Below are positions 7,472 through 16,042 of a stretch of DNA of 56,747 nt, in pieces. The stretch covers positions 1-56,747 of the forward strand of contig NZ_CAFK01000002.1 of assembly GCF_000239815.1 (NCBI RefSeq). The letters are read 5' to 3'. The notes under the pieces are model-generated. The model saw only the letters and a list, made by a program, of their open reading frames with translations, was not told where the DNA came from and searched no databases. Position 1 is the first letter of the stretch; every line of letters begins with the position of its first letter. A program made the translations under genes and the position numbers. Source of the DNA: Bradyrhizobium sp. STM 3843 (GTDB lineage: Bacteria > Pseudomonadota > Alphaproteobacteria > Rhizobiales > Xanthobacteraceae).

Positions 7472-8587
7472 ATGCGATCAGGAGATATCGTTTCTTTGCT
7501 GGCACGACGCCGAGCATCGAGGAGCACGATACGCAAACTGCTCGACTGTATGCTGGTATGCCTGGCCAGCATTTTCGTAACTGGACTAGCATCGAACATC
7601 TCTAGGGCGGCAGAGGCGCCGATTGAGCTGAAGATCGTTTGGAGCGCACCTTTGCCGGGTATTCCTCGCCTCTGTTACGACAAGGTGCCGGCGATCATTT
7701 ACACGAGGTACGATCTCGCACGGAAAACGACTTCAATCGTGAAACGTGAATTGAATGGCGAGGAGCGTATCCTTGGGGAATTTCCCGGAAGTCCCAACGA
7801 GAGATCATTGTCCTGCTCGCAGGATGGCCAGACGATTGCTGCGCTCGACGCGCAGAATTCGACGCTTTTTCTGATGCGAGGCGCTGAAACTGCGCTTTAC
7901 CGGTTCTCTCGCTTTTGGGCCTTTTCGAACGTAGGCCGCTATTCGTTCCTGAGCCCCGACGGAAAAAGCATCACCCTGGCCGAGACGCCGAGCCTGATCA
8001 GCGGGGCCAACCTTCTGCGCGACATCACGATCTTCCCAAACGGAACTAGCAATGTCTTTTTCATGAATGACTATCTGTATGTGGACCTGCAGGAAGGCAT
8101 GCAAAAATATGCTGCTGCCGATGGTGGTTGGGCAGAGCGGGTGGCGAAATTCAAGCGGCCTACCGGTTTTGATGCCAGCGAGATCATCAGATGTGGCGGG
8201 CACGATGTGGTGTCGTTGGTCGGTAGCGAATCGTCCCGCTACATGGTGATTGCCGATGTGCCGGGTTCGCAGGACTGGCTGGGACAGACTGGGATCCGTA
8301 AGCTCTTTCGGAAGCACAATACGCCCGTTTTGATCAGCGGTGGCTACGGGACGTGCGGATTTCCGCTGCTTGATCACAAGCGGTGGAACGCAACCATTGG
8401 GCTGGCGAGTCTCGATGCGAGCGGCGTTCAGACGTACTCGCTTCCGTATCCAGAGATCAGGTTGATCAACGACGATATCTCTTTCAGCAAGGATGGATGT
8501 TTCGTTTTGATTCAAGGGTTTTGGCTAGGCCAGCAGGGGCCGGACAACACGCATCTGCTTGCGGTCCAGTCTCAGCGTTGCCAGTGA
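7472..8587 (+). CDS. exported beta-propeller-like protein, unknown
   Basis: 371 residues with an N-terminal export signal (hydrophobic core about 27-43, cleavage plausible after SRAAEA). The mature part has repeated blade-like elements, such as LSCSQDGQTIAALD and YSFLSPDGKSITLAE, typical of TolB/WD-type propellers that bind proteins or glycans. No enzyme motif was seen. It lies between the ClpP-like gene and the M23 cargo gene, 13 bases before the latter, so a role in binding or neutralising the peptidase is possible but unproven. Confidence 0.6.
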   Translation: MRSGDIVSLLARRRASRSTIRKLLDCMLVCLASIFVTGLASNISRAAEAPIELKIVWSAPLPGIPRLCYDKVPAIIYTRYDLARKTTSIVKRELNGEERILGEFPGSPNERSLSCSQDGQTIAALDAQNSTLFLMRGAETALYRFSRFWAFSNVGRYSFLSPDGKSITLAETPSLISGANLLRDITIFPNGTSNVFFMNDYLYVDLQEGMQKYAAADGGWAERVAKFKRPTGFDASEIIRCGGHDVVSLVGSESSRYMVIADVPGSQDWLGQTGIRKLFRKHNTPVLISGGYGTCGFPLLDHKRWNATIGLASLDASGVQTYSLPYPEIRLINDDISFSKDGCFVLIQGFWLGQQGPDNTHLLAVQSQRCQ

Positions 8588-8599
8588 TCGGAGACGACG

Positions 8600-9715
8600 A
8601 TGCCGCGATATGAGTACCCAGGTTACAAATCGTCCGGTGAGGGATGGCTTGATGCGCGTCCGGGAACGAAAGGAGGCTATCACGGGGGAACCGACAGTCC
8701 GGCCCGCGCTGGAACGCCGGTCTATGCCGAGCACGGCGGCAAAGTGTTCCGGAGCGGTCCCATTAATGGCTACGGCATGTCCGTCATCGTTAAATCGATC
8801 GCCCCAGATGGGACGCCGTTCTACGAACTTTATGGTCACCTTGGTCCCGGCCCGCTTCCAGATCCAGGGGGTGAGATCGCGGCCGGGCAGCCCATACCAG
8901 GCGCCGTGATCGGGGAAACAGGATATGTAAACAAGATGGGCGGCATTTCCACTGGCCCTCATTTGCACCGCGAGATCATCTCCGGCAAGGTCCGGCTCAA
9001 TGAGAAAGGCGGGCTCGGACTATATTCCAGCGAGGTTAAACACAGGGCGGATCCGGATACGTTCGATATCAATCATCCGGTGTTTCCGTACGAGAATGAC
9101 GAGCCGCTTCCGCCGCTCGTTCCCCCAACGCGATCAAGACTTCTCATCACGCCGCGGCAGTCGGCACCGCTGACGCGTCCGACGGATAGACCCAATGCGA
9201 ATTCTCCGCCAACGAACAATCCGCCTCCATCGCAGTTCTCGCCTAGCGTGCCGATTCCCGGTGCTGCTGGTCCGACATCGATCGGCGGTCCAAACGGACC
9301 GATGCCGGTGGTGCCGCCGGTGTCATTGCCCCCGCAACTACCGCTCCGGTTGATACCACGCTCTGAAAAGATGCTGCCAGAGCAGCACCTGAATTCGACG
9401 CTGACTCAATATTTCAGATTGTTTGCGTCGGGAAGCCCTTCGCCCTCTGATATCTCGACGGCTTTGCAGGGGACGTACGCTCCGTTAGGCAATATGTCTG
9501 TTGGTTCGGAAGGATTGCCGCGCCCGTCCAGGCCGGGGATGTTTACCGATACGATGACGGACGCCGGCAGCGATGATATCTGGGCTGGAAGCGGAGGTCT
9601 ACCTGGTCTGCTTGCGCGGGTCACGGAACAGGATGCACCCAATCCGTTCGGGCGGGAACTGCCCGAGGACTCTATCCCCGTGCGACGACTTATCAGTCGA
9701 CTTGCTCAATATTGA
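8600..9715 (+). CDS. cargo protein with M23 (LytM) peptidase domain
   Basis: 371 residues. Residues 20-130 are an M23 metallopeptidase domain with all expected zinc and catalytic positions: H28-x3-D32, YGHLGP (H80) and HLH (121-123). M23 enzymes cut peptide crosslinks in peptidoglycan. There is no signal peptide. A Pro-rich linker follows (about 165-260). The last 42 residues carry GSGGLPGLL and end in PVRRLISRLAQY, colinear with the NlpC-like cargo at 11275. The lack of a signal peptide suggests delivery by lysis or in a particle. Confidence 0.85.
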   Translation: MPRYEYPGYKSSGEGWLDARPGTKGGYHGGTDSPARAGTPVYAEHGGKVFRSGPINGYGMSVIVKSIAPDGTPFYELYGHLGPGPLPDPGGEIAAGQPIPGAVIGETGYVNKMGGISTGPHLHREIISGKVRLNEKGGLGLYSSEVKHRADPDTFDINHPVFPYENDEPLPPLVPPTRSRLLITPRQSAPLTRPTDRPNANSPPTNNPPPSQFSPSVPIPGAAGPTSIGGPNGPMPVVPPVSLPPQLPLRLIPRSEKMLPEQHLNSTLTQYFRLFASGSPSPSDISTALQGTYAPLGNMSVGSEGLPRPSRPGMFTDTMTDAGSDDIWAGSGGLPGLLARVTEQDAPNPFGRELPEDSIPVRRLISRLAQY

Positions 9716-9725
9716 GAGTTGAAAA

Positions 9726-9884
9726 ATGGCTGATGAATCGACAACAAGCATTGCCGCGTCGGGCAAATCATCTGCATACTGCGACCATCACACCAATTCG
9801 AAAGCCTACAGCCCGCGCCCGAAGCTTCGCGTAGCGCGTTGTCTCTGGAGAGGTTCTCGCGCGCTGCAGGGGAAGGCAATATGA
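9726..9884 (+). pseudogene. diverged copy of small conserved ORF
   Basis: A 52-codon frame beginning MADESTTSIAASGKSSAY. It aligns with the 35-residue ORF at 12515-12622 (shared STTG/S, SGKS-x-AY and the Asn-Ser-Lys/Glu-Ala region) but loses similarity after about residue 30 and lacks the hairpin. The two copies bracket the 9881-12441 genes. The first 12 bases also match the start of the head gene at 3754. Confidence 0.5.
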
Positions 9885-10450
9885 CCTTATTCCGGCTTAT
9901 TTCGATCGCCATACCCCTTCTTGACGTCTATGGCGGGATGTTCTGTTACTTTTTTGCGCCGGCCGCCCTCACGTGGCTGTTCTTCGCTAGTCTTCTATTC
10001 GTGGTTCCACTCGCTTGCTTGTCGATCGAGGCGCTCTTCTGCAGATACAGAAAGTGGAGCACGGCTTTCGCGCTGACATGGTTGCTGCTTGTCCTCCCCT
10101 TCGCGGGCGTTCCCGAGACGCGTGAATGGCTCAGGACGCTTGGCTTCTACGCGCGGACGCAGCTGGTTTCTGACTATATGTCGCAGTGCCGGCTCTCTGA
10201 ATTCATCGAGAGCGGCGTCACACAGACTGCCGGCTTCTGCGAAGGCTTCGATCGTGGCGATTATTTCGACTACGTGGTATACGACACAAGTGGCGAATTC
10301 ATCCTGCCTGCTTCCAGGCGGACATCAGAGTGGAAAAAGGTGATGTCCGCCGCGACAGCGGAGGCTACCGTGGAGCGCGATCGGACGGCCTATCACCTGT
10401 TCGGCAACTACTATGCCGTCGTCGCTAGTTTTTTCGACGGGAAGGGCTGA
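9881..10450 (+). CDS. membrane protein, candidate immunity protein
   Basis: 189 residues from the ATG at 9881, which has AGGGGAAGG just upstream. Three hydrophobic segments (about 5-25, 30-50 and 60-78) are followed by a soluble domain sharing SQC-x-L, GFCEG, YDTSG, RTSEW and LFGNYY with the product of 4308-4949. That earlier paralogue sits directly before the 4980-type cargo gene. This one sits directly before a decayed copy of the same cargo gene (10548-10749), which makes an immunity function for that cargo family a reasonable inference. Confidence 0.65.
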   Translation: MTLFRLISIAIPLLDVYGGMFCYFFAPAALTWLFFASLLFVVPLACLSIEALFCRYRKWSTAFALTWLLLVLPFAGVPETREWLRTLGFYARTQLVSDYMSQCRLSEFIESGVTQTAGFCEGFDRGDYFDYVVYDTSGEFILPASRRTSEWKKVMSAATAEATVERDRTAYHLFGNYYAVVASFFDGKG

Positions 10451-10547
10451 GTTTGGTAACAAGACTTCCGTGCTCGCAACGGAAATTCTTGTAAGTTGCC
10501 AATTGCATCTCTTGATAGACTTTGAGCCCACAATCTTGGAGTTCGAA

Positions 10548-10749
10548 GTGTCAGATCGAAAATTTTACTCAGCTGCTGAATACAAAAGGTAGGCAGGCAA
10601 TATCATCGGTTATGCGCCTTCAAGATTCCTCGATCGAAAATGGGTTGTACGTAGTCGATCCGTACCGAGATGGCTGGCAGTCAGATTGCGAAGCGTTCAA
10701 GGCGAGCATGTTCTTGAGTGTGGAGCACTCGGTGCCACCGGTGGAATAG
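10548..10749 (+). pseudogene. decayed 4980-type cargo gene, 5' fragment
   Basis: Starting at GTG 10548 the reading is SDRKFYSAAEYKR, a TAG, then GNIIGYAPSRFL. A frameshift then continues as IENGLYVVDPYRDGW to a TAG at 10747. This follows the N-terminus of the 4980 product (ANFY, TGYVPAKFL, RNGAYVVDP) but with one nonsense codon and one frameshift. The rest of the gene is gone. Confidence 0.65.
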
Positions 10750-10759
10750 GAACCAGAAC

Positions 10760-11275
10760 ATGTTTGAACCGCGCTGGCGATTGCCAGATGAAAGTCCGAG
10801 CATTGTTGAAGCTGGCGGCGAGACTGGGGCGCCGATCGATGTGGTGATTGAGGAGCCTCGCGACCGCGCTCGTCCTCTATTTCGGGTGCTGATGTCAATG
10901 CAACTTTTCACATCGGCTTCAATCGCGCTGCAATTGGGAAGCGGAGGTCTCGCTGTGTTCGGGTGGATCGAGGCGGTTAATTTCCTAGCTTTGTTGGGGC
11001 CTATCATCCTGTTGCTTCTGGCGAGACGGTCTCATGTGTTGATGCGCCTTCTTGCTTTCATGATCGTACCCATCTTCCTCGGGCGGCTCTATTATGGCCC
11101 GCTTTATTTGAGCAAAACTGGGTATCCCCAGATGGGGGATTGGGCTCTCTGGATAAATTTCTTTTTTGGATATGCTTCGCTCTGTTTCCTGGTTCTGTGG
11201 TCGACAGTGCGCTTATTCAGTTCATTTGCTTATTTTGCTCGCGCCGCAATTGCGCGAAGCCGAAAGGGATCTTGA
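10760..11275 (+). CDS. membrane protein, candidate immunity protein
   Basis: 171 residues from the ATG at 10760. A charged N-terminus (about 1-40) is followed by about four hydrophobic segments. I recognise no family. Its stop overlaps the start of the NlpC-like cargo gene (TGATG), so the two are translationally coupled. Coupling to a peptidoglycan-hydrolase-like gene suggests an inner-membrane immunity or export partner. Confidence 0.6.
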   Translation: MFEPRWRLPDESPSIVEAGGETGAPIDVVIEEPRDRARPLFRVLMSMQLFTSASIALQLGSGGLAVFGWIEAVNFLALLGPIILLLLARRSHVLMRLLAFMIVPIFLGRLYYGPLYLSKTGYPQMGDWALWINFFFGYASLCFLVLWSTVRLFSSFAYFARAAIARSRKGS

Positions 11276-12441
11276 TGGCAACGATTACGATCGTCGTCGG
11301 CACGAGGGGCTTTCCCACGCACGCCGCGCTGCAATTGAATGAGGGGGGATCAACGACCTACTACGGCTTCGGCCCTGCGATGCAATCGCCGATATGGCAT
11401 GGCCAATACGATGTCACGCCGCCGTTGCCAAAAGGGACGTCTCCAGTTGGGTACTCGGGGAACCCGCGCCGTGAGTTTGAATTCGTTGATTCCAACCACT
11501 ACAAGGTAAATTCCTATACGATAGAAGTGCCGCAAGGGATGGTTGAAGGAATTCGTGATAGGCTCGCGGCTGCCTCGCTTGACTATCAAAGCCGTTACCC
11601 AAATTACAATTTTTTCACCGACCGGATTTGTACCGACTACGTGCTTCATCTCGTTCAGGCAGCGATGCCTGGATCTGACCTATCATACTTGTCCCGTTTG
11701 CCGTCTATCCTGGATCGCCAATTGGCGGATATCGCCGCGAGTGGAGACGGAAAGTACCATGTCCCGCTTTCACCGCCAGATGGCAATGGTGCCCTGGAAA
11801 TCGACACTGGGCTGGCCGGCCTTAGTCGGGACGCCGACCCTCCCCAATTTGCCGCTCCATCGGAAAGGGTAGTGCCCTGGCAAGAACCGATCGTGCGAGA
11901 TTCGGCGCGGACCGCAGGCGTTCCAAGTCGATATAACGTCTTTGAGTATGGTTATCCCGATCCGAATGCTCCGTCGTTGCGGCCAGCCCCATCTTCAGCT
12001 CCGGCGTTCGAGCCTGATGCAGTCTATTCGCCAGACGGCAATTTTATTGGTAATTTTCCGAGCGTCGCGTCCACTCCAGAACGGCGTTCGTACTTAAACG
12101 CTCCAGCCGCAACCGACGGAAAATTGGCGCGCACAAATCAGGCCAACGCAACTATTGGCTTTGCTGACTATGGGGCATTTCCGTCTGTTCCTGTCTCCGC
12201 GTATATTCCAAGCAACTATGCGCCAAATGTTCTGGACACGAGCGTTCCAGTCAGAGGTGGTCCACCAGCCAACGACTTGGTGCGCGGCGCGTTCCGATTG
12301 GGGCGCCAAGTGCCGCCGGGTGGACTGCTTGGTCTTCTAGATTCCGTATCGTGGACTGATCCTTCAGATCCCGTCCTGCCTACGCCATCTCAAGAGAATG
12401 TACCGGAACGGCGGCTTATTGGTCGGCTTGTATGGCCGTGA
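11275..12441 (+). CDS. cargo protein with permuted NlpC/P60-like domain
   Basis: 388 residues. The first roughly 140 form a domain with THAALQL (H16) near the start and YNFFTDRICTDYVLHLV (C119) later. This His-before-Cys order is that of permuted NlpC/P60 (LRAT-like) papain-fold amidases. There is no signal peptide. The middle is Pro/Ser/Asn-rich. The last 42 residues begin PPGGLLGLL and end PERRLIGRLVWP, matching the M23 cargo tail position for position. It is coupled to the preceding membrane protein gene and is the last large gene before the terminator at 12585. Confidence 0.7.
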   Translation: MATITIVVGTRGFPTHAALQLNEGGSTTYYGFGPAMQSPIWHGQYDVTPPLPKGTSPVGYSGNPRREFEFVDSNHYKVNSYTIEVPQGMVEGIRDRLAAASLDYQSRYPNYNFFTDRICTDYVLHLVQAAMPGSDLSYLSRLPSILDRQLADIAASGDGKYHVPLSPPDGNGALEIDTGLAGLSRDADPPQFAAPSERVVPWQEPIVRDSARTAGVPSRYNVFEYGYPDPNAPSLRPAPSSAPAFEPDAVYSPDGNFIGNFPSVASTPERRSYLNAPAATDGKLARTNQANATIGFADYGAFPSVPVSAYIPSNYAPNVLDTSVPVRGGPPANDLVRGAFRLGRQVPPGGLLGLLDSVSWTDPSDPVLPTPSQENVPERRLIGRLVWP

Positions 12442-12514
12442 GGCCAGTCGAATCGCAAAGACCGGAATTCGAGACCGCGGTGCGTTTCGGTGATGCTGAT
12501 CGGCGACCGATTCG

Positions 12515-12622
12515 ATGAGTTCAACAACAGGCGTTGACACGTCGGGCAAATCACCTGCATACTTCCAACATCGAAAGAATTCAGAAGCCCGCGTCGAAAA
12601 CCGAGTGCGGGCTTTTTCGTGA
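12515..12622 (+). CDS. small conserved ORF spanning a terminator hairpin
   Basis: 35 residues, MSSTTGVDTSGKSPAYF then a basic Arg/Asn/Glu tail ending VRAFS. The last third of the codons forms the stem-loop of the 12585-12617 terminator. The related frame at 9726 supports it as a recurring unit, though conservation could also reflect the DNA or RNA structure rather than a protein. Function unknown. Confidence 0.45.
   Translation: MSSTTGVDTSGKSPAYFQHRKNSEARVENRVRAFS
12585..12617 (+). terminator. intrinsic terminator
   Basis: Stem AAGCCCGC (12585-12592) pairs with GCGGGCTT (12607-12614), and the T run is TTTTT (12613-12617). It ends the accessory operon before the capsid gene. Between it and 12907 I see no gene, only the leader of the capsid gene. 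Confidence 0.75.
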
Positions 12623-12906
12623 AGTACTGCTAGCTTTATGCTGGCTTGCTGTAAGCCGCTCTCGGTGGCAACCAGCGCTTATAAACCTCACGATCAACGC
12701 CGACCCCGATCACGAGACGGGCGCCCCGGCGAAGGCGTCTCGCCACGGCCGAACCGGATACGCTCCGCGCCATCGGACCGCCGAGACTTAACGAGCAACA
12801 TTCAGTGTTCCCGGTAACGGGACAGCCTCACGCCAGGCCGCGGCCGCGCTTTGACGTTGCGCGACGCGGATCTTTTGGCGTCCATCACCTATTTTAAGGA
12901 ACATCC

Positions 12907-13869
12907 ATGACTACACCGGCTTCAACCTTTGTGACCTATCAGGCCGTCGGCAACCGCGAAGATCTCAGCGATATGATCTATCGCATCGATCCGGTCGATA
13001 CGCCCTTTATGAGCGGCGTCGACAAGGAGAAGGCGACCGCGATCAACCACGAATGGCAGACCCAGGCGCTGGCGGCGCCCGATAACACCAATGCCCAGCT
13101 CGAAGGTGACGATCCCAACACCAACGCGACGACGCCGACCGTTCGTCTCGGCAATCAGTGCCAGATCTCCTATAAGGTCGCGCGCGTCTCCGGCACGCAG
13201 CAGGCGGTCGATCATGCCGGCCGGGACAACGAACTCGCGTATCAGGAAATGCTGAAGGGCCTCGAGCTCAAGCGCGACCTCGAGATGATCCTGTGCGGGA
13301 CCAACCAGTCCAAGGTCGTCGGCAACACGACGACGCCGCGAAAGACGGCATCGGTGTTGTCCTGGATCTTCTCCAACACCTCGAAGGGCTCCGCCGGGGG
13401 CGCGGCCGATCCGACGGCTGCGGACGGGACATCCACCCGGACCGACGGCACCCAGATCGCCTTCACCGAAGCGCGGCTGAAGACTGTCCTCTCCTCGATT
13501 TGGACCAATGGCGGCAAACCCGGCACGGTCCTGACCGGGGCGTTCAATAAGCAGGTGTTCTCGACCTTCACGGGCCGTTCCACTGCGATCGAGGAGGCCA
13601 AATCGAAAAAGATCGTCGCCTCGGTCGATGCGTATGAGTCCGACTTCGGCAAGCTCAAGGTTGTCGCCTCCCGTTTTCAGCGTCCCCGCGACGTGCTCGT
13701 GCTCGAGATGGACAAGTGGTCGGTCGCCTATCTTAACGGCCGCAACATGATCTCGATCCCGCTGGCCAAAACCGGCGACTCCGATCGGCGCCAGATCCTG
13801 GCCGAATACGCGCTGGTTGCTCGCAACGAAAAGGCGAGCGGTGGCGTGTTCGACAACACCACCTCTTGA
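12907..13869 (+). CDS. major capsid protein, SU10-like (DUF5309)
   Basis: 320 residues. The start (VGNREDLSDMIYRIDPVDTPF), the TAINHEWQTQ segment and the QQAVDHAGR region are the hallmarks of the SU10/DUF5309 major capsid family, an HK97-fold shell protein used by many podoviruses. Its length is normal and no damage is visible. It starts the uninterrupted core run of head and tail genes to 19453. Confidence 0.85.
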   Translation: MTTPASTFVTYQAVGNREDLSDMIYRIDPVDTPFMSGVDKEKATAINHEWQTQALAAPDNTNAQLEGDDPNTNATTPTVRLGNQCQISYKVARVSGTQQAVDHAGRDNELAYQEMLKGLELKRDLEMILCGTNQSKVVGNTTTPRKTASVLSWIFSNTSKGSAGGAADPTAADGTSTRTDGTQIAFTEARLKTVLSSIWTNGGKPGTVLTGAFNKQVFSTFTGRSTAIEEAKSKKIVASVDAYESDFGKLKVVASRFQRPRDVLVLEMDKWSVAYLNGRNMISIPLAKTGDSDRRQILAEYALVARNEKASGGVFDNTTS

Positions 13870-13939
13870 TTTCGGCGATCGCAAATCCCTGTCCAGGGCG
13901 GCCGATATGGCCGCCCGTTCTTTTGGAGAGATCATACCC

Positions 13940-14302
13940 ATGCCGCTTCCTGGCAATCGAACCTTGAACACGGCCGATCTGACGGCCTATACGCCGTCCT
14001 GCGGCTCATCCCCTGTCGCGGCCTATGTTCGCGCACCGTTTCGCTGCCGTCTGCTCAAGGTGGCCGGCATTCTTGGTGGGGTAATCACCACCGCCGACGG
14101 AACAGTCACTGTCTCAGTCAACTCGGTCAATGTCGCGAGCTTCGCCGTCCCGCAATCCGGCTCGGCGGCGGGACAGCTGTTTTCCGTTGTGCCCGCATCG
14201 CCGACCTATCTCAACGAGGACGATGTGGTCGCACTGACGCCATCCGGCGCGTCGGGCGCTTCGGTGCCGATGCACTTCTCGCTCTCGGTCAAAGGAGCCT
14301 GA
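13940..14302 (+). CDS. small phage structural protein
   Basis: 120 residues from the ATG at 13940 (GGAGAG upstream). It is rich in Ser, Thr, Val and Ala with alternating beta-like patterning, consistent with a capsid decoration or head-completion protein. No named family recognised. One base separates it from the next gene. Confidence 0.65.
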   Translation: MPLPGNRTLNTADLTAYTPSCGSSPVAAYVRAPFRCRLLKVAGILGGVITTADGTVTVSVNSVNVASFAVPQSGSAAGQLFSVVPASPTYLNEDDVVALTPSGASGASVPMHFSLSVKGA

Positions 14303-14303
14303 G

Positions 14304-14615
14304 ATGTCATTTTTTCCGAAGCAGCCATCTTCACGTATCGGTACGACGCAGGTCATTGCATTCGACGGCAGTGTCGGTGCGACCAACAAATTCGGTTCGG
14401 CGACCTATCAAGTGCGCCTCAGCGCCAATGCGGCTTGCTGCTACCGGATCGGTGACGGCGCGCAGACCGCGACCGCAGCCGACGCCTTTCTTCCTGCCAA
14501 TACGGTCGAATTCGTCACCGTGAGTCCCGGCCAGAACATCGCCGCGATCAAGGCGGCAACCAACGGACTTGTGACCGCTACTGCGGGCACGCTGTGGGTG
14601 ACGGAGCTGTCGTGA
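14304..14615 (+). CDS. small phage structural protein
   Basis: 103 residues, beta-rich (RIGTTQVIAFDGS, TVEFVTVSPGQNIAAIKA). It resembles small head-decoration-like proteins and follows another such gene. The stop overlaps the next ATG. Confidence 0.6.
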   Translation: MSFFPKQPSSRIGTTQVIAFDGSVGATNKFGSATYQVRLSANAACCYRIGDGAQTATAADAFLPANTVEFVTVSPGQNIAAIKAATNGLVTATAGTLWVTELS

Positions 14616-14947
14616 TGAGCGGGGTCCTCATTCGCCCTCATCTCGATAGCGACGGCAAGGGCCTTGCGATCGAGCATCTGCAGGATATCGCCCCGATCCT
14701 GGAATGGAACAAGGAAGCGCGCCGCGACGAGCAGCACGGGGATTGGGGACGGCATGTCGCGCGCATTCCGAACGTCATCTACGTCAGATGGTTGAACGAA
14801 GAGCATGCGCGGGGCAACACGGCCTTGCGCCTGTTCACGCCTGAGTTCGACCAGATCGTGCAGAAGAAGCTCAACGATCCAGACTGGGCCTATCTGCGCA
14901 CAGACAGGCCGGCATTGCAGGCAGGCTGGAAGGCGGATTGCCCGTGA
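14615..14947 (+). CDS. conserved phage protein near the neck genes
   Basis: 110 residues from the ATG at 14615, which overlaps the previous stop (TGATG); a GTG at 14594 is also in frame. It contains HLQDIAPILEWNKEARRDEQ and WGRHVARIPNVIYVRWLNEE, a pattern I associate with a small conserved podovirus protein encoded between capsid and adaptor. Exact role unknown. Confidence 0.65.
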   Translation: MSGVLIRPHLDSDGKGLAIEHLQDIAPILEWNKEARRDEQHGDWGRHVARIPNVIYVRWLNEEHARGNTALRLFTPEFDQIVQKKLNDPDWAYLRTDRPALQAGWKADCP

Positions 14948-15597
14948 CCCTCATCTCCGACTATGGATCACTGCAATCGGCGGTGACCGAATATCTTGCG
15001 CGCGATCAGGATGCCACGCTGATCGCGCGTGTTCCGAGCTTTGTTCAGCTCGCCGAAGCCAAGTTCAACCGCCAGCTGTTCGTACGCCAAATGGAACGGC
15101 GCTCGATTGCCGTCGTCGATCTGGCATCAGGCGAGCCAGAGTTCATCGCGCTTCCGTCGGATTTCCAGTCGATGCGCCGCATCAGATTGGCGAGCGTGGC
15201 CGGCAAGCCGTGCCTCGCATTCAAGTCCGGCATTCAGATGGATGAGTATCGGTTTGGGACTTCTGACACCGCCGCACAGCCGCGCTATTTTACCATATTC
15301 GGCAACGAGCTCGAACTCGCGCCGACGCCCGATGCCGCCTACACCGTCGAGATGGTGTACCGGCAGGCAATTCCACCGCTTGCAGCAAACAATACCAACT
15401 GGCTCTTGGCCATGGCGCCGGATCTCTATCTTTACGGGGCTCTGCTGGAGTCCGCGCCTTACATCAAGGAAGATGCGCGCATTCAGACCTGGGGGCTCGG
15501 TTTCACCAATGCGCTCTCCGAGATGAACAATCTCGGGCTGACGTCAACCTTCAATGCCGGTCCAATGGCGGTGCACATTTCTGGCCAGGTTTTCTAA
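14944..15597 (+). CDS. phage adaptor / head-tail connector protein
   Basis: 217 residues from a GTG that overlaps the preceding stop. The sequence (YGSLQSAVTEYLARDQD, LAEAKFNRQL, FRIxG-type ELELAPTPDAAYTVEMVYRQ) matches the podovirus adaptor family, T7 gp11/P22 gp4-like, which links the portal to the tail nozzle. Length is typical. Confidence 0.75.
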   Translation: MTLISDYGSLQSAVTEYLARDQDATLIARVPSFVQLAEAKFNRQLFVRQMERRSIAVVDLASGEPEFIALPSDFQSMRRIRLASVAGKPCLAFKSGIQMDEYRFGTSDTAAQPRYFTIFGNELELAPTPDAAYTVEMVYRQAIPPLAANNTNWLLAMAPDLYLYGALLESAPYIKEDARIQTWGLGFTNALSEMNNLGLTSTFNAGPMAVHISGQVF

Positions 15598-15609
15598 CGG
15601 GAATACACC

Positions 15610-16041
15610 ATGGCAGCATTCAACAAGTTCAATTGCTTCGTGCAGGACGTCGCCAACGGTCTGCACAATATGAAGACAGGCACGCCGCATGTGTTCAAGG
15701 TCTATTTGACCAGCACGGCTCCGGTCGTGACCAATACCGTCTATAATACGCCGGCCGACCTGGCGGCTGCCAATGGCTATGCCGCAGGCGGCGCTTCCAT
15801 CGGTACGATCACGGGTGCGCAAACCTCCGGCGTGTTCAAGTTCACCGCCGGCACCCAGCCATCCTGGACCGCTGCTGGCGGCTCGATCGGCCCGTTCGAA
15901 TATGCCGTGTTGTACAATGCGACCTCAGCATCGCAGCCGCTGATCGGCTGGTGGGACTACGGAACGCCAATCACGTTGACCAACGGCAACACGTTCACGG
16001 TGAATACCGATCTGGTTAACGGCATCCTGACGATTACGTAA
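15610..16041 (+). CDS. phage tail-associated protein
   Basis: 143 residues. MAAFNKFNCFVQDVANGLHN, then Thr/Asn/Gly-rich beta-type sequence including VFKVYLTSTAPV. It is similar in style to small phage tail or fibre-associated proteins and lies between the adaptor and a glycine-rich fibre-like gene. Confidence 0.65.
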   Translation: MAAFNKFNCFVQDVANGLHNMKTGTPHVFKVYLTSTAPVVTNTVYNTPADLAAANGYAAGGASIGTITGAQTSGVFKFTAGTQPSWTAAGGSIGPFEYAVLYNATSASQPLIGWWDYGTPITLTNGNTFTVNTDLVNGILTIT

Positions 16042-16042
16042 C

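Noticed and set aside
12922..13971. 349-codon minus-strand ORF opposite the capsid gene
   Set aside because: Antisense shadow of a high-GC, strongly coding capsid gene; Arg/Gly/Asp-rich composition with no domain.
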